Positions 7,385 to 14,361 of a stretch of 33,042 nucleotides of DNA are shown in pieces (position 1 is the stretch's first letter; every line of letters starts with the position of its first letter). The notes under the pieces were generated by a model, which saw nothing but the letters and a program-made list of their open reading frames with translations, was not told the DNA's origin and ran no database searches. Source of the DNA: an uncultured bacterium. GTDB taxonomy: Bacteria > Patescibacteriota > Minisyncoccia > Phycocordibacterales > CAIZLB01. Where the stretch lies: NCBI GenBank assembly GCA_903952785.1, contig CAJBHC010000079.1, positions 1 through 33,042 on the forward strand. The letters run 5' to 3'. The position numbers and the translations under genes are program-made.

Positions 7385-7407
7385 AAGAGATTTTTTGATA
7401 GATAATT

Positions 7408-8742
7408 TTAAATCATTGCCTTAATTTGATTGATTTCAGACTGTAGTTCAGAGTTTATTTTAAGCTCATTCTTTATCTTTTCACAGGAGTGAATTACTGT
7501 TGTGTGATCTCTTCCTCCTAATTTTTGACCTATGGAAGGGAGTGAAATGTTATAAAACTCTCTAAGTATATACATAGTTAATTGTCTTGGTTTAACAACT
7601 TCTTGTCTTCTTGTTTTGTTGTATATAGCATTTTCCTCCAGATTATAAAAAGAAGAAACAGCTCTAACGACATCTTTAACAGATACATTTCTGTGAGGTT
7701 TTCCTGAATTTTTTGTGAGTTGTTTAACTTCCGATAGGGTTAAGTCCCTCCCTTTTAGCTGGGATTGGCATATTACAGTGTTTAAGATACCCTCTAGTTC
7801 CCTTATACTTCCCCCAACGGAGGATGCTAAGCAAGCGGATATTTCATTCGATAGAGAAAAGTTATTAATTCTAGCTTTTGTTTTGAGAATAGCCATTCTT
7901 GATTCAGTGTCAGCTGGAGAGATGTCAATAATCATACCGGCCATAAATCTTGATTTTAAACGATTCTCTATATTAGGGAGGTAATTTACATGCACATCTG
8001 ATGAAAATATGATTTGTTTATTATTGTCATATAAATGATTAAACAAATGGAACAATTCTTCCTGAGTCTTTTCTTTATTCGATAGGAATTGTATATCATC
8101 TATGATTAAAACATCATATTTTCTATATTTGTCCTTAAAATTATTGATTTTTCCAGCTTGAAGTGATGTTATATAGTCAGTAGTGAACTTTTCAGAGGTA
8201 ACATAAAAAACCCGTCTATCCTTGTTGTGATTCTTTATATGATTCCCAATAGCCTGCATTAGGTGTGTTTTTCCTAACCCAGTGTTTCCATAATAGAAAA
8301 GGGGGTTGTAGGCAACAGGTTTTTTAATTATTGCCTGTGCTGCAGCATGAGCAAGTTCATTAAATTGCCCAACGACGAAGTTTTCAAAGGTATAACGAGG
8401 ATTTAAATTATCTTCAGGGTTAATAAATAGGCCACTAAGCGGTAATTCTTTTCCCAAAGAGGTTTCATCATCTACCCCATCTTCCCTTTTCTTCTTTTGA
8501 GTAGCGATTATGTAGTCTACAGATCTTATGTTTTCATCTTCTGTCCTAAGAATTTCCAAAATTTTTTTATGATATCTTTGGGAAAGCCACTCTTTTGCAA
8601 AGGTGTTTGGAACAGCTAGATAAACCACCCCACCATCTATTTTACTTATATAAGTATCTTTAAACCATGTTGAAAAATTAGCTCTTGAGACTTCAATTTC
8701 CATTTGTGCTAATACTCCATCCCATAGTTTTTTTATCTCCAT
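7408..8742 (-). CDS. dnaA: Chromosomal replication initiator DnaA
   Basis: The initiator ATPase that binds DnaA boxes and opens the origin. With the start at 8742 the protein has 444 residues and begins MEIKKLWDGVLAQ, the usual start of domain I. Domain III shows Walker A YGNTGLGKTH and Walker B VLIIDDIQFL. Domain IV shows the DNA-binding signature GGRDHTTVIHSCEKI. The linker between domains I and III is short. The frame stays open to an ATG at 8838, but that 32-residue extension is not like DnaA, and its DNA contains a perfect DnaA box (8812-8820) and the promoter (TATAAT at 8758-8753, 10 nt before the ATG at 8742). I therefore reject the longer start. The box suggests autoregulation. Confidence 0.97.
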   Translation of the reverse strand: MEIKKLWDGVLAQMEIEVSRANFSTWFKDTYISKIDGGVVYLAVPNTFAKEWLSQRYHKKILEILRTEDENIRSVDYIIATQKKKREDGVDDETSLGKELPLSGLFINPEDNLNPRYTFENFVVGQFNELAHAAAQAIIKKPVAYNPLFYYGNTGLGKTHLMQAIGNHIKNHNKDRRVFYVTSEKFTTDYITSLQAGKINNFKDKYRKYDVLIIDDIQFLSNKEKTQEELFHLFNHLYDNNKQIIFSSDVHVNYLPNIENRLKSRFMAGMIIDISPADTESRMAILKTKARINNFSLSNEISACLASSVGGSIRELEGILNTVICQSQLKGRDLTLSEVKQLTKNSGKPHRNVSVKDVVRAVSSFYNLEENAIYNKTRRQEVVKPRQLTMYILREFYNISLPSIGQKLGGRDHTTVIHSCEKIKNELKINSELQSEINQIKAMI

Positions 8743-8752
8743 ATTGCTAAAT

Positions 8753-8820
8753 ATTATACCCCCTGCTTTTTTAAAAGAAACTTGAAGAAAAACCAAAAGT
8801 ATGTTGATACCTGTGGATAA
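8753..8820 (-). promoter_or_regulatory. dnaA promoter with a perfect DnaA box
   Basis: On the minus strand TATAAT reads from 8758 to 8753, 10 nt before the dnaA ATG. A perfect TTATCCACA DnaA box (TGTGGATAA on the plus strand) lies at 8812-8820, about 54 bp upstream of the -10. This placement is typical for autoregulation and could also form part of a split origin. The -35 is not clear. Confidence 0.65.
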
Positions 8821-8883
8821 CTCATTTACAATTTCCAAAAGTGTTTTTTGATTTTTCTACTCAATAGAATAGGTTGGTGTGAG

Positions 8884-8912
8884 TTTACAAAAAAACAAAA
8901 ATGATGTAATAT
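8884..8912 (+). promoter_or_regulatory. Candidate rpmH promoter
   Basis: TTTACA (8884-8889), a 17-bp spacer, then TAATAT (8907-8912). Only 7 nt separate the -10 from the rpmH ATG at 8920, which implies a leaderless or nearly leaderless message. It diverges from the dnaA promoter. Confidence 0.5.
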
Positions 8913-8919
8913 CCTTGTT

Positions 8920-9054
8920 ATGTCGCAAACATACCAACCAAACAAAAGAAAAAGAGCAAAAACTCACGGTTTTCTTGTTAGAACCGCCACTCATGGTGGA
9001 CGCCGTGTTCTAGCTGCTCGTCGAGCAAAAGGTAGAAAGAAGTTGTCTGTATAG
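8920..9054 (+). CDS. rpmH: 50S ribosomal protein L34
   Basis: A 44-residue, very basic protein, MSQTYQPNKRKRAKTHGFLV to the end RKKLSV. It has the family pattern of an N-terminal YQPNKRKR, the central THGFLVRTAT.GGR.VLAARRAKGR and a short basic tail, and matches the usual L34 length of 44-46. It lies in the conserved order dnaA (divergent), rpmH, rnpA, yidC. It is too short for common ORF cut-offs and was found by reading the frame from the ATG at 8920 to the TAG at 9052. Confidence 0.97.
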   Translation: MSQTYQPNKRKRAKTHGFLVRTATHGGRRVLAARRAKGRKKLSV

Positions 9055-9096
9055 TCTCGCTTGATTTGGTGTTAAACACCTAGAATAAAGCCATTT

Positions 9097-9474
9097 ATGA
9101 CCATTAAAAGCCTCTCTTCCCTGCAAATTGCTTCGATAATGAAAAAAGGTAAAGCCTATAATTCAGGCTTTTTTCTTTTAAAAACACTAGACATTCCACT
9201 TAAAATGGGTGATGAGGTAACGAAATCAGTTGTTTTTGGAGCATTCATTTCTTCGAAAAAGGTCTTTGTAAAGGCGGTTGACAGAAACAGGGCCAAAAGA
9301 AGGCTAAAAGAAGCTTTTTTAAAGGCTGTAGCGGAAATAGAGGTAAATAATTTAGAGGTCCAAATTCCTTGTTTTGTTATTTTATCAAAAATAGATGCTG
9401 TTAAGGTTGATTTTAAGGATGTTGTTAATGATATAAAGCAAATTTTATTAAAAAATTATATAATAGGACAATGA
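9097..9474 (+). CDS. rnpA: Ribonuclease P protein component
   Basis: A 125-residue basic protein that assists the RNase P RNA in maturing tRNA 5' ends. The family signature RNRAKRRLKEAF is present near the middle, preceded by the GAFISSKKVFVKAVDRN strand that in other bacteria reads 'vsKKvGkAVvRNr'. Length and position between rpmH and yidC agree. The stop codon overlaps the yidC start by 4 bases (ATGA), which suggests translational coupling. The RNase P RNA itself is not found in this window. Confidence 0.95.
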   Translation: MTIKSLSSLQIASIMKKGKAYNSGFFLLKTLDIPLKMGDEVTKSVVFGAFISSKKVFVKAVDRNRAKRRLKEAFLKAVAEIEVNNLEVQIPCFVILSKIDAVKVDFKDVVNDIKQILLKNYIIGQ

Positions 9475-10208
9475 TATCAAATTTTTTTAGTGTTACATTT
9501 TATAATCCACTATACAACGGCTTAGTTTTTATAATAAACCATACACCAGGTGCTGATTTGGGTGTTGCTGTTATAGTTTTTACTTGTATTGTTAAGTTTG
9601 TTCTTATTCCCCTTTCCAAGAGTTCTGTTGTTACACAACTAAAAATGAAGGCCTTGGAGCCTGAATTAAGTAAAATAAAGGAACAGTATGCAAGCAACAA
9701 GGAAGAGCAAGCTAGAAAGATGTTTGAATTCTATAAAGTAAACAAACTAAACCCTTTTTCAGGTATTGTTTTGTTGTTAATTCAACTTCCAATTATTTTA
9801 TCTTTAGCTAGTATCTTTTATACATCAGGATTACCTAATATAAATGCTAATATTTTATACAGCTTCATCCCCAATCCACAAACAGTCAACACTTTCTTTT
9901 TGGGCCTTTTAGATATAACAAAAAAGAATATTTGGTTAAGTATTATAGTTGGTGTAACTCAGTTTATACAGATAAGATATTCTGTTCCAGCTTATAAATC
10001 AACAGGAAAGACTGGAAAACAAGAAGATTTTGCTAAAAGTATGAACGTTCAAATGAGATACACCATGCCTGCAATAGTTTTTCTTATTTCATTTAGCTTA
10101 ACTTCAGCTATCTCACTTTATTGGATTACCTCAAATATATTTGCTATTGCTCAGGAGGTTTATTTTAGAAAAACAGTCAAGAAGGATTTAGAGGAAAAAG
10201 GTATATAG
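9471..10208 (+). CDS. yidC: YidC/Oxa1 membrane protein insertase
   Basis: A 245-residue insertase that places proteins in the cytoplasmic membrane, with or without Sec. It is of the short type without a large periplasmic domain. Membrane segments are visible at about residues 30-50 (LGVAVIVFTCIVKFVLIPLS), 97-118 (FSGIVLLLIQLPIILSLAS), 139-170 and 202-230 (MPAIVFLISFSLTSAISLYW). A charged cytoplasmic helical region lies between the first and second (KALEPELSKIKEQYASNKEEQARK). The arginine usually found in the groove is probably replaced by a lysine (Lys42 or Lys50). The family ending SAISLYWITSNIFAIAQ is present. The gene overlaps rnpA by 4 bases, and a terminator follows directly. Confidence 0.95.
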   Translation: MISNFFSVTFYNPLYNGLVFIINHTPGADLGVAVIVFTCIVKFVLIPLSKSSVVTQLKMKALEPELSKIKEQYASNKEEQARKMFEFYKVNKLNPFSGIVLLLIQLPIILSLASIFYTSGLPNINANILYSFIPNPQTVNTFFLGLLDITKKNIWLSIIVGVTQFIQIRYSVPAYKSTGKTGKQEDFAKSMNVQMRYTMPAIVFLISFSLTSAISLYWITSNIFAIAQEVYFRKTVKKDLEEKGI

Positions 10209-10209
10209 A

Positions 10210-10237
10210 AAAAAACTCTTTAAATAAGAGCTTTTTT
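10210..10237 (+). terminator. Terminator after yidC
   Basis: CTCTT (10216-10220) and AAGAG (10226-10230) form a stem flanked by a run of six A on the left and, after one C, six T on the right. It serves the plus-strand rpmH-rnpA-yidC transcript and may also act on the convergent minus-strand gene, whose stop is 31 bp away. Confidence 0.75.
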
Positions 10238-10268
10238 GTTATCTGTTATATTAGGTTTTAGAGGTTGT

Positions 10269-11756
10269 TTATCTTGTGGAGGTGGCTGTTGATGTTGCTT
10301 TTGCTTTTGCTTTTGCTTTTGCTTTTGTACTAGTGCTCATTTTTGAAGAAGAATTTTTGATTGATTTTGTTGAGGAGGTGGAAGTTGCTTTTTGAGGTTT
10401 TTCTATTTGTAGACCCCATAAACTAAGGTCCTTTTTGTTTGTAAAAATTAAATAATCCTCGTTTTTATTAAGTATTGGATTAACAACATCTATCCCTTCT
10501 TTAACAGAATTCTTAATAACATAAACAAGTTTGTTTTCCATTGTTTCTGTGTTTATTTTCCAAACATTATCATTAAAGAATACCAACCCTTGATACCATG
10601 CATCTGGATATGGTGCATAAACTATAGACTCGCCAGCAGAACAAAATAGTGTGTTTTTTTCTAAAATAGACCACACACACTTTTCTGGCATTGTTCTTAT
10701 ATAAATATCTTTACTGGATTGTGTTTTAAGATTCAAAACACTAAGTTTCATAGATCCTTCAATACTTTCTCCAACTAAAACATTTAATCCGTCTGGTGAA
10801 ACTAGCGTTGTTAGGCCCGCCTGACCCCCCGTGAGTCTTTTAAAGACTTTATTTTTGATGTTAATAGAATAAGCAAAACCCTCTGAATATGCTGATGGTT
10901 TGGTGTTTAGTATAAGGGTGTCTTTGTTTGGATAAGATAATAACCACTCTCTAAATGGAGATTTATAAACATTGAAAACGCCAGTTCCATCCAATCTGCT
11001 TATGTTTATTGATGAACCCACACCTTTTTGTTCTGTATAATATGCAAAGTAGTCTTTTTCAGGCGACAAAACAACAGATAACAGATTGTAAGGAAGCTCC
11101 TTTGTTTTAAGTGACATTATTGTTGATGTTGGTGTATCAAGGGATGATGTTCCATATCTTGTTTGAATAACGTCTGAATTACCAAGAAGACCTCTCATTA
11201 ATACATTATTGCCTTTTTTATCAAAGAAAGCCTCATTTATTCTAGTATATGTTGAGTTTGTAATTCTCTCGTTTGTGTTTGTTGAGGATGCGGTTTCGTA
11301 TATTTTACCAGTTCCCCTCTCTATGTATCTAATTTTTTCTTCTTGACCTAAAATCTTTGGTTTTATAACTGTTGTTTTCTTGTTTTTACTTGAGGAAGAT
11401 GTTGAGGCGGTGGTTGTTCCTGTGTATGTTGGTGTCGATGAAGCAACAATATCCCTGATTACAAAATCAGCGCCAGATATTGGACCTGCAGTAATCATCC
11501 TAAGGGCAGGCGTTTTTGGGGTTGTGGTTGATGTTGGTTTGTCTATTGTGTTGTTATCTTGGTTTTCAACACTGTTTGTATTGTCTGATGGAAGGTCTGT
11601 TCTAACATTACCAACTCCCCCAAAAATGGTTTTGTCAGTTGGGGTTGACTCTATGTTTTTTGTAGATTGTTGGGTGTAAAAATATATACCAGAAACAACA
11701 CCAACACCAATGCTTAGAATTATTAATATTAATATTGTGAGTTTTGTTTTAGACAT
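10269..11756 (-). CDS. Membrane-anchored propeller-like protein
   Basis: A 495-residue protein with an N-terminal membrane anchor (about residues 6-28, LTILILIILSIGVGVVSGIYF). A long Ser/Thr/Asn/Pro-rich linker runs to about residue 155. About 300 residues follow with repeated strand motifs such as LSPEKDYFAYYTEQKG, VSPDGLNVLVGES and the ending DYLIFTNKKDLSLWGLQI, which look like TolB/WD-type propeller blades. The tail (about 456-495) is low complexity, rich in Ser, Thr, Lys and Ala, with a KAKAKAKA run coded by a hexamer repeat. It is the last gene of the minus-strand secretion cluster, 4 bp after the VirB2-like gene. It probably faces outside the membrane and may scaffold or cap the apparatus (inference). 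I recognise no named family. Confidence 0.8.
   Translation of the reverse strand: MSKTKLTILILIILSIGVGVVSGIYFYTQQSTKNIESTPTDKTIFGGVGNVRTDLPSDNTNSVENQDNNTIDKPTSTTTPKTPALRMITAGPISGADFVIRDIVASSTPTYTGTTTASTSSSSKNKKTTVIKPKILGQEEKIRYIERGTGKIYETASSTNTNERITNSTYTRINEAFFDKKGNNVLMRGLLGNSDVIQTRYGTSSLDTPTSTIMSLKTKELPYNLLSVVLSPEKDYFAYYTEQKGVGSSINISRLDGTGVFNVYKSPFREWLLSYPNKDTLILNTKPSAYSEGFAYSINIKNKVFKRLTGGQAGLTTLVSPDGLNVLVGESIEGSMKLSVLNLKTQSSKDIYIRTMPEKCVWSILEKNTLFCSAGESIVYAPYPDAWYQGLVFFNDNVWKINTETMENKLVYVIKNSVKEGIDVVNPILNKNEDYLIFTNKKDLSLWGLQIEKPQKATSTSSTKSIKNSSSKMSTSTKAKAKAKAKATSTATSTR
10297..10326 (-). repeat. Hexanucleotide tandem repeat (GCTTTT)5
   Basis: Five exact copies of GCTTTT lie at 10297-10326. 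On the coding strand (AAAAGC) they encode alternating Lys and Ala in the C-terminal tail of the propeller-like protein. Because the unit is six bases, slippage would change the protein by two residues at a time without shifting the frame. Confidence 0.95.
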
Positions 11757-11760
11757 TGAT

Positions 11761-12513
11761 TTAAGGTTTTATTTCGGTTTTTTGGAATATATCTCCTGAT
11801 CCGTTGTTAACCAAGGCTGGGTTGATTGTGTAAAGTAGAACATATGAAAATAATGCTATAAAAAGACCTGCAAAAGCGGCGTTTATTTTTTTTCTACCAG
11901 AATCTGTTCCTTGTATTGTGTCGGTTGTTGCCAATTGAATTCCCCCAAAAGATATCATTACAATAGATAGACCTATTGCCGCCATTACACCAAGTCTGTA
12001 GACTTTAAAGAAAAATGGACTTAATCCATTGGAAATATCAAATTTTTCTACAACATTTTTTCCACTACCTGTTTTGTCTCCAATTAATCCATTGAGTGGT
12101 GCAAGTAAACAATAATTCCATTTTCCTTTTGAGGGTGAAATACCACAAGACTCAGGGTTTGGAGGTTCCTGTTGATCTAACATAGCTTGCGTTTGTTGTC
12201 CTGGGGTTATGACTGGAGATGGGGCTGTTGAAAAACCAGGTGTCCAAGATGGTACGGGAGCACTGTTGTTTATTTGAGATGGGTTCGTGTTAGAGACGCC
12301 TGTTGGAATATTCCAATTAGTTTCATCCTCGGCATAAAACGGGAAAGATTGAGAAACGCCATTTTGTGGGGGTAAATCAATTATAACATCTTCAGCTTGT
12401 GTTACTTTCACTGAGCCCACTATTAAAAACGAGTAACCAAACAAGGATATAATAATAAGTAAAGATAAAATCTTTTTATTCCAATCAATAAAATTGTTAT
12501 TAAAAATATTCAT
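11761..12513 (-). CDS. VirB2/TrbC-like pilin candidate
   Basis: About 250 residues from the ATG at 12513 (MNIFNNNFIDWNKK). An earlier in-frame start at 12564 would add 17 residues of hydrophobic sequence and is less likely. A signal peptide precedes a Pro/Thr/Ser-rich region with one Cys near SCGISPSKGKWNYC. The C-terminal part has two long membrane helices (LGVMAAIGLSIVMISFGGIQL and AAFAGLFIALFSYVLLYTINP) separated by a short polar loop containing DSGRKKI. This two-helix pattern with GG in the first helix and ending in TINP matches the VirB2/TrbC-like pilins seen in CPR genomes. In a type IV apparatus the processed subunit would build the pilus. The neighbours (VirB4, PrgI, VirB6-like) support this. 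The long pre-pilin region is unusual. Confidence 0.75.
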   Translation of the reverse strand: MNIFNNNFIDWNKKILSLLIIISLFGYSFLIVGSVKVTQAEDVIIDLPPQNGVSQSFPFYAEDETNWNIPTGVSNTNPSQINNSAPVPSWTPGFSTAPSPVITPGQQTQAMLDQQEPPNPESCGISPSKGKWNYCLLAPLNGLIGDKTGSGKNVVEKFDISNGLSPFFFKVYRLGVMAAIGLSIVMISFGGIQLATTDTIQGTDSGRKKINAAFAGLFIALFSYVLLYTINPALVNNGSGDIFQKTEIKP

Positions 12514-12576
12514 TACTAATATAATACAACAAATAAGGTTTGATGTATATTTAAATATCACCAACCTTATAAATAT

Positions 12577-13662
12577 CTAGTTGTTCTTAAACAAAAAATC
12601 TATAGCACTTCTTGTTGTTTGCATTATGTGTGTTGGGTTTGAGATATCCACAAAAACACTCGCTAAATCAACCTTCTCTTTGGAGTTTTTCTTGATGGTA
12701 ACCGTATTTGTATTGCTTGGAATATTAATCTTCTCAGAGTTTACATACCACGTGTATTCCAAACCAGAGCTTTTGTTGTTTATACTAAAATTATATGGAA
12801 ATACGCTTATTTTTGATTCATTTCTACTACCCAGGTTTATTTGGTTCATTAAGGAATAGTTAAACATTATACCGTTTGTTGGGTTGTCTTCGTAAAACAA
12901 AGCAAAAGAGTTCTTTTCTGATAATACACTGCTACCAACCCCTTTTCTTGTCTCTTGTCCAGATGGATATGCCTCAACCCCAATTTCTTTATCTAGCGGT
13001 ATTATATCAGCTGTATACTTGAAGTAGTTTTTACCATACCCAGAATTATCTCCCATAACCTCTCTATCTACACTCCATTTGTACACAATATTTGAATCAC
13101 TAACCCTGGAGGAGCCATTAATAAAATTTGGTATTGCAACCATTGTCACAGAAGATTCTGGAGAAAACAATGCTTTTCCTTTATAAAATGGGGGTGTATA
13201 TGTCTCCGCTTGCCACAAAAGATCTACGTTTGAGGGGTTGAAAACAAAGTTTCTTGTAATTTGGGGTTGGTTTTTTGGAAAGATGTTTAGCACTACCCTA
13301 CTTTCCCCAGATGTACCAACGTTGAATACAAATTTCTTTTGACCGTCACCTCTTAATTTTTCTTTGCCGTTAATAGTCCATTGTATATTTGTTGAGTTTA
13401 GATCTAATCCATAAGTCTCAATCATGATTGTAACATCATCGTTTGGTTTTGGTGTTTCTGGAGAAATGTTAATATCTAATTGTTGTTTAATCTCCTTTAT
13501 TTGTTCTGGTATTGGTGAATCAGATGAGTTTAGTAAATTCCCTGTTTGAGCGGAGGCCTTAGTTATTAAAGGGTTGTTGCTGCTTTGATTAAAAACAAAA
13601 AATGTAAAAACAGCTGTGATTATCAAAATTGTTTTTATGTTTTGTTTTTTAATTTTAATCAT
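12577..13662 (-). CDS. Secreted protein with Ig/PKD-like domains
   Basis: A 361-residue protein with an N-terminal signal peptide (hydrophobic run IKTILIITAVFTFFVF, possible cleavage after SAQ). The mature part has repeated beta-rich segments with the pattern 'tWtvNG': IQWTINGKEKLRGDGQKKFVF, VYKWSVDREVMGDNSGYG and LEYTWYVNSEKINI. This suggests two or three Ig/PKD-like modules. It ends in FLFKNN without a membrane helix. It lies between the small membrane protein and the VirB2-like gene and is probably an exported component of the same apparatus or a surface adhesin. The function is not established. An extended -10 box (TGATATAAT) lies 7 nt before the start codon. Confidence 0.75.
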   Translation of the reverse strand: MIKIKKQNIKTILIITAVFTFFVFNQSSNNPLITKASAQTGNLLNSSDSPIPEQIKEIKQQLDINISPETPKPNDDVTIMIETYGLDLNSTNIQWTINGKEKLRGDGQKKFVFNVGTSGESRVVLNIFPKNQPQITRNFVFNPSNVDLLWQAETYTPPFYKGKALFSPESSVTMVAIPNFINGSSRVSDSNIVYKWSVDREVMGDNSGYGKNYFKYTADIIPLDKEIGVEAYPSGQETRKGVGSSVLSEKNSFALFYEDNPTNGIMFNYSLMNQINLGSRNESKISVFPYNFSINNKSSGLEYTWYVNSEKINIPSNTNTVTIKKNSKEKVDLASVFVDISNPTHIMQTTRSAIDFLFKNN

Positions 13663-13669
13663 TTAAATA

Positions 13670-13675
13670 ATTATA
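13670..13675 (-). promoter_or_regulatory. -10 box of the Ig-like protein gene
   Basis: The minus strand reads TGATATAAT, an extended -10 element with TATAAT at 13675-13670 and 7 nt to the ATG at 13662. The 112-bp gap upstream (13663-13774) also contains a small hairpin (TACAC/GTGTA near 13718-13732) and one DnaA-box-like TTATACACA at 13715-13723. Confidence 0.55.
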
Positions 13676-13774
13676 TCACTAATTATACACTGCAAATAAC
13701 TTTTTGTTTAGAATTTATACACAGATGTGTAAAATCATTTATATTAACTCGCGCACACGTTCAACTTCACCCCC

Positions 13775-14269
13775 CTACTTCTTTATCATAGACATTGCTT
13801 TTTGCACTGCGTGTGACGATTCCGTGGCGCCCTCTTGATCTTGTCCACCACCCCAAACCATAGGGCCAACATTTAGAATTACAGCCAAGGTAAAGGCGGG
13901 AATTATACTTATCGCTGGAATAAATTCAACCAAATCACAGCTGCCAAATTTCATTATGTTTTTAAAATGAAATTTAACACCAAGTTTCCAGTACAAAAGA
14001 AGTAATGATACAGTCCCTATAAACCACCCAATAAAAGGAATTACACTAATTACATCTAAAACAATACCAAGCACGATCGACAACAAAAAAACCTTTATTG
14101 TAACCCGCTTCTCACCTTGGCTTTCGCTACCAAAAACAACACCTTCATTATCCCCCTCATCGTCCTCTTCATCAAAATCATCATCCTCAAGGTCTTTTGT
14201 CAAAGAATTCCGACCAAGATATCTTTTGTTGGAGAGTTTATATTGACTTTCTGCTTGCTTTTCGTTCAT
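13775..14269 (-). CDS. Small membrane protein of the secretion cluster
   Basis: A 164-residue protein with a polar N-terminal 57 residues containing an acidic stretch (LEDDDFDEEDDEGDNEG). Membrane segments follow at about residues 60-95 (VFLLSIVLGIVLDVISVIPFIGWFIGTV, probably two helices with a short turn) and 115-135 (FIPAISIIPAFTLAVIL). The C-terminus is polar. No motif identifies its function. It has a terminator immediately upstream (14299-14330) and lies between VirB4 and the Ig-like protein, so a role as an inner-membrane part of the apparatus is plausible but unproven. Confidence 0.75.
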   Translation of the reverse strand: MNEKQAESQYKLSNKRYLGRNSLTKDLEDDDFDEEDDEGDNEGVVFGSESQGEKRVTIKVFLLSIVLGIVLDVISVIPFIGWFIGTVSLLLLYWKLGVKFHFKNIMKFGSCDLVEFIPAISIIPAFTLAVILNVGPMVWGGGQDQEGATESSHAVQKAMSMIKK

Positions 14270-14298
14270 TACATATATATTAACAGACTACACAATAA

Positions 14299-14330
14299 TA
14301 AAAAAGCCTTTTCTTAAAAAAGCTTTTTTA
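14299..14330 (-). terminator. Terminator after virB4
   Basis: TAAAAAAGC (14299-14307) pairs with GCTTTTTTA (14322-14330) around a 14-base loop. On the minus strand the hairpin is followed by TTATTATT. It lies between the virB4-like stop and the next gene, so it may lower the expression of the downstream genes. Confidence 0.7.
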
Positions 14331-14361
14331 CTAAACATACAAAAATCCGCCTGTGCCCGGT

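Larger units (their letters stand above)
7059..7407. other. Candidate replication origin (oriC)
   Basis: This 349-bp AT-rich gap lies between dnaA and dnaN. Two TTATACACA sequences, which fit the DnaA-box consensus TTATNCACA, occur at 7305-7313 and 7317-7325 in the same orientation, 12 bp apart. Two imperfect boxes on the other strand are at 7111-7119 (TGTGGATAT) and 7119-7127 (TGTGGATCT). TGTTAACAA lies at 7295-7303, next to a GATAGATAGATG run. AAACAGCTT is repeated near 7265 and 7276, and a 10-bp inverted repeat (7160-7169 with 7207-7216) lies in the middle. The dnaA terminator is at the right edge and the dnaN promoter at the left. The call rests on gene context and boxes and is not tested by skew analysis. 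Confidence 0.65.

Noticed and set aside
10297..10326. CRISPR-like repeat
   Set aside because: The unit is 6 bp with no spacers. It is a simple tandem repeat in a coding tail. No CRISPR array or cas gene was seen in the window.
13715..13723. TTATACACA as a second origin
   Set aside because: It is a single DnaA-box-like site without clustering, so it is probably a chance match in AT-rich DNA.
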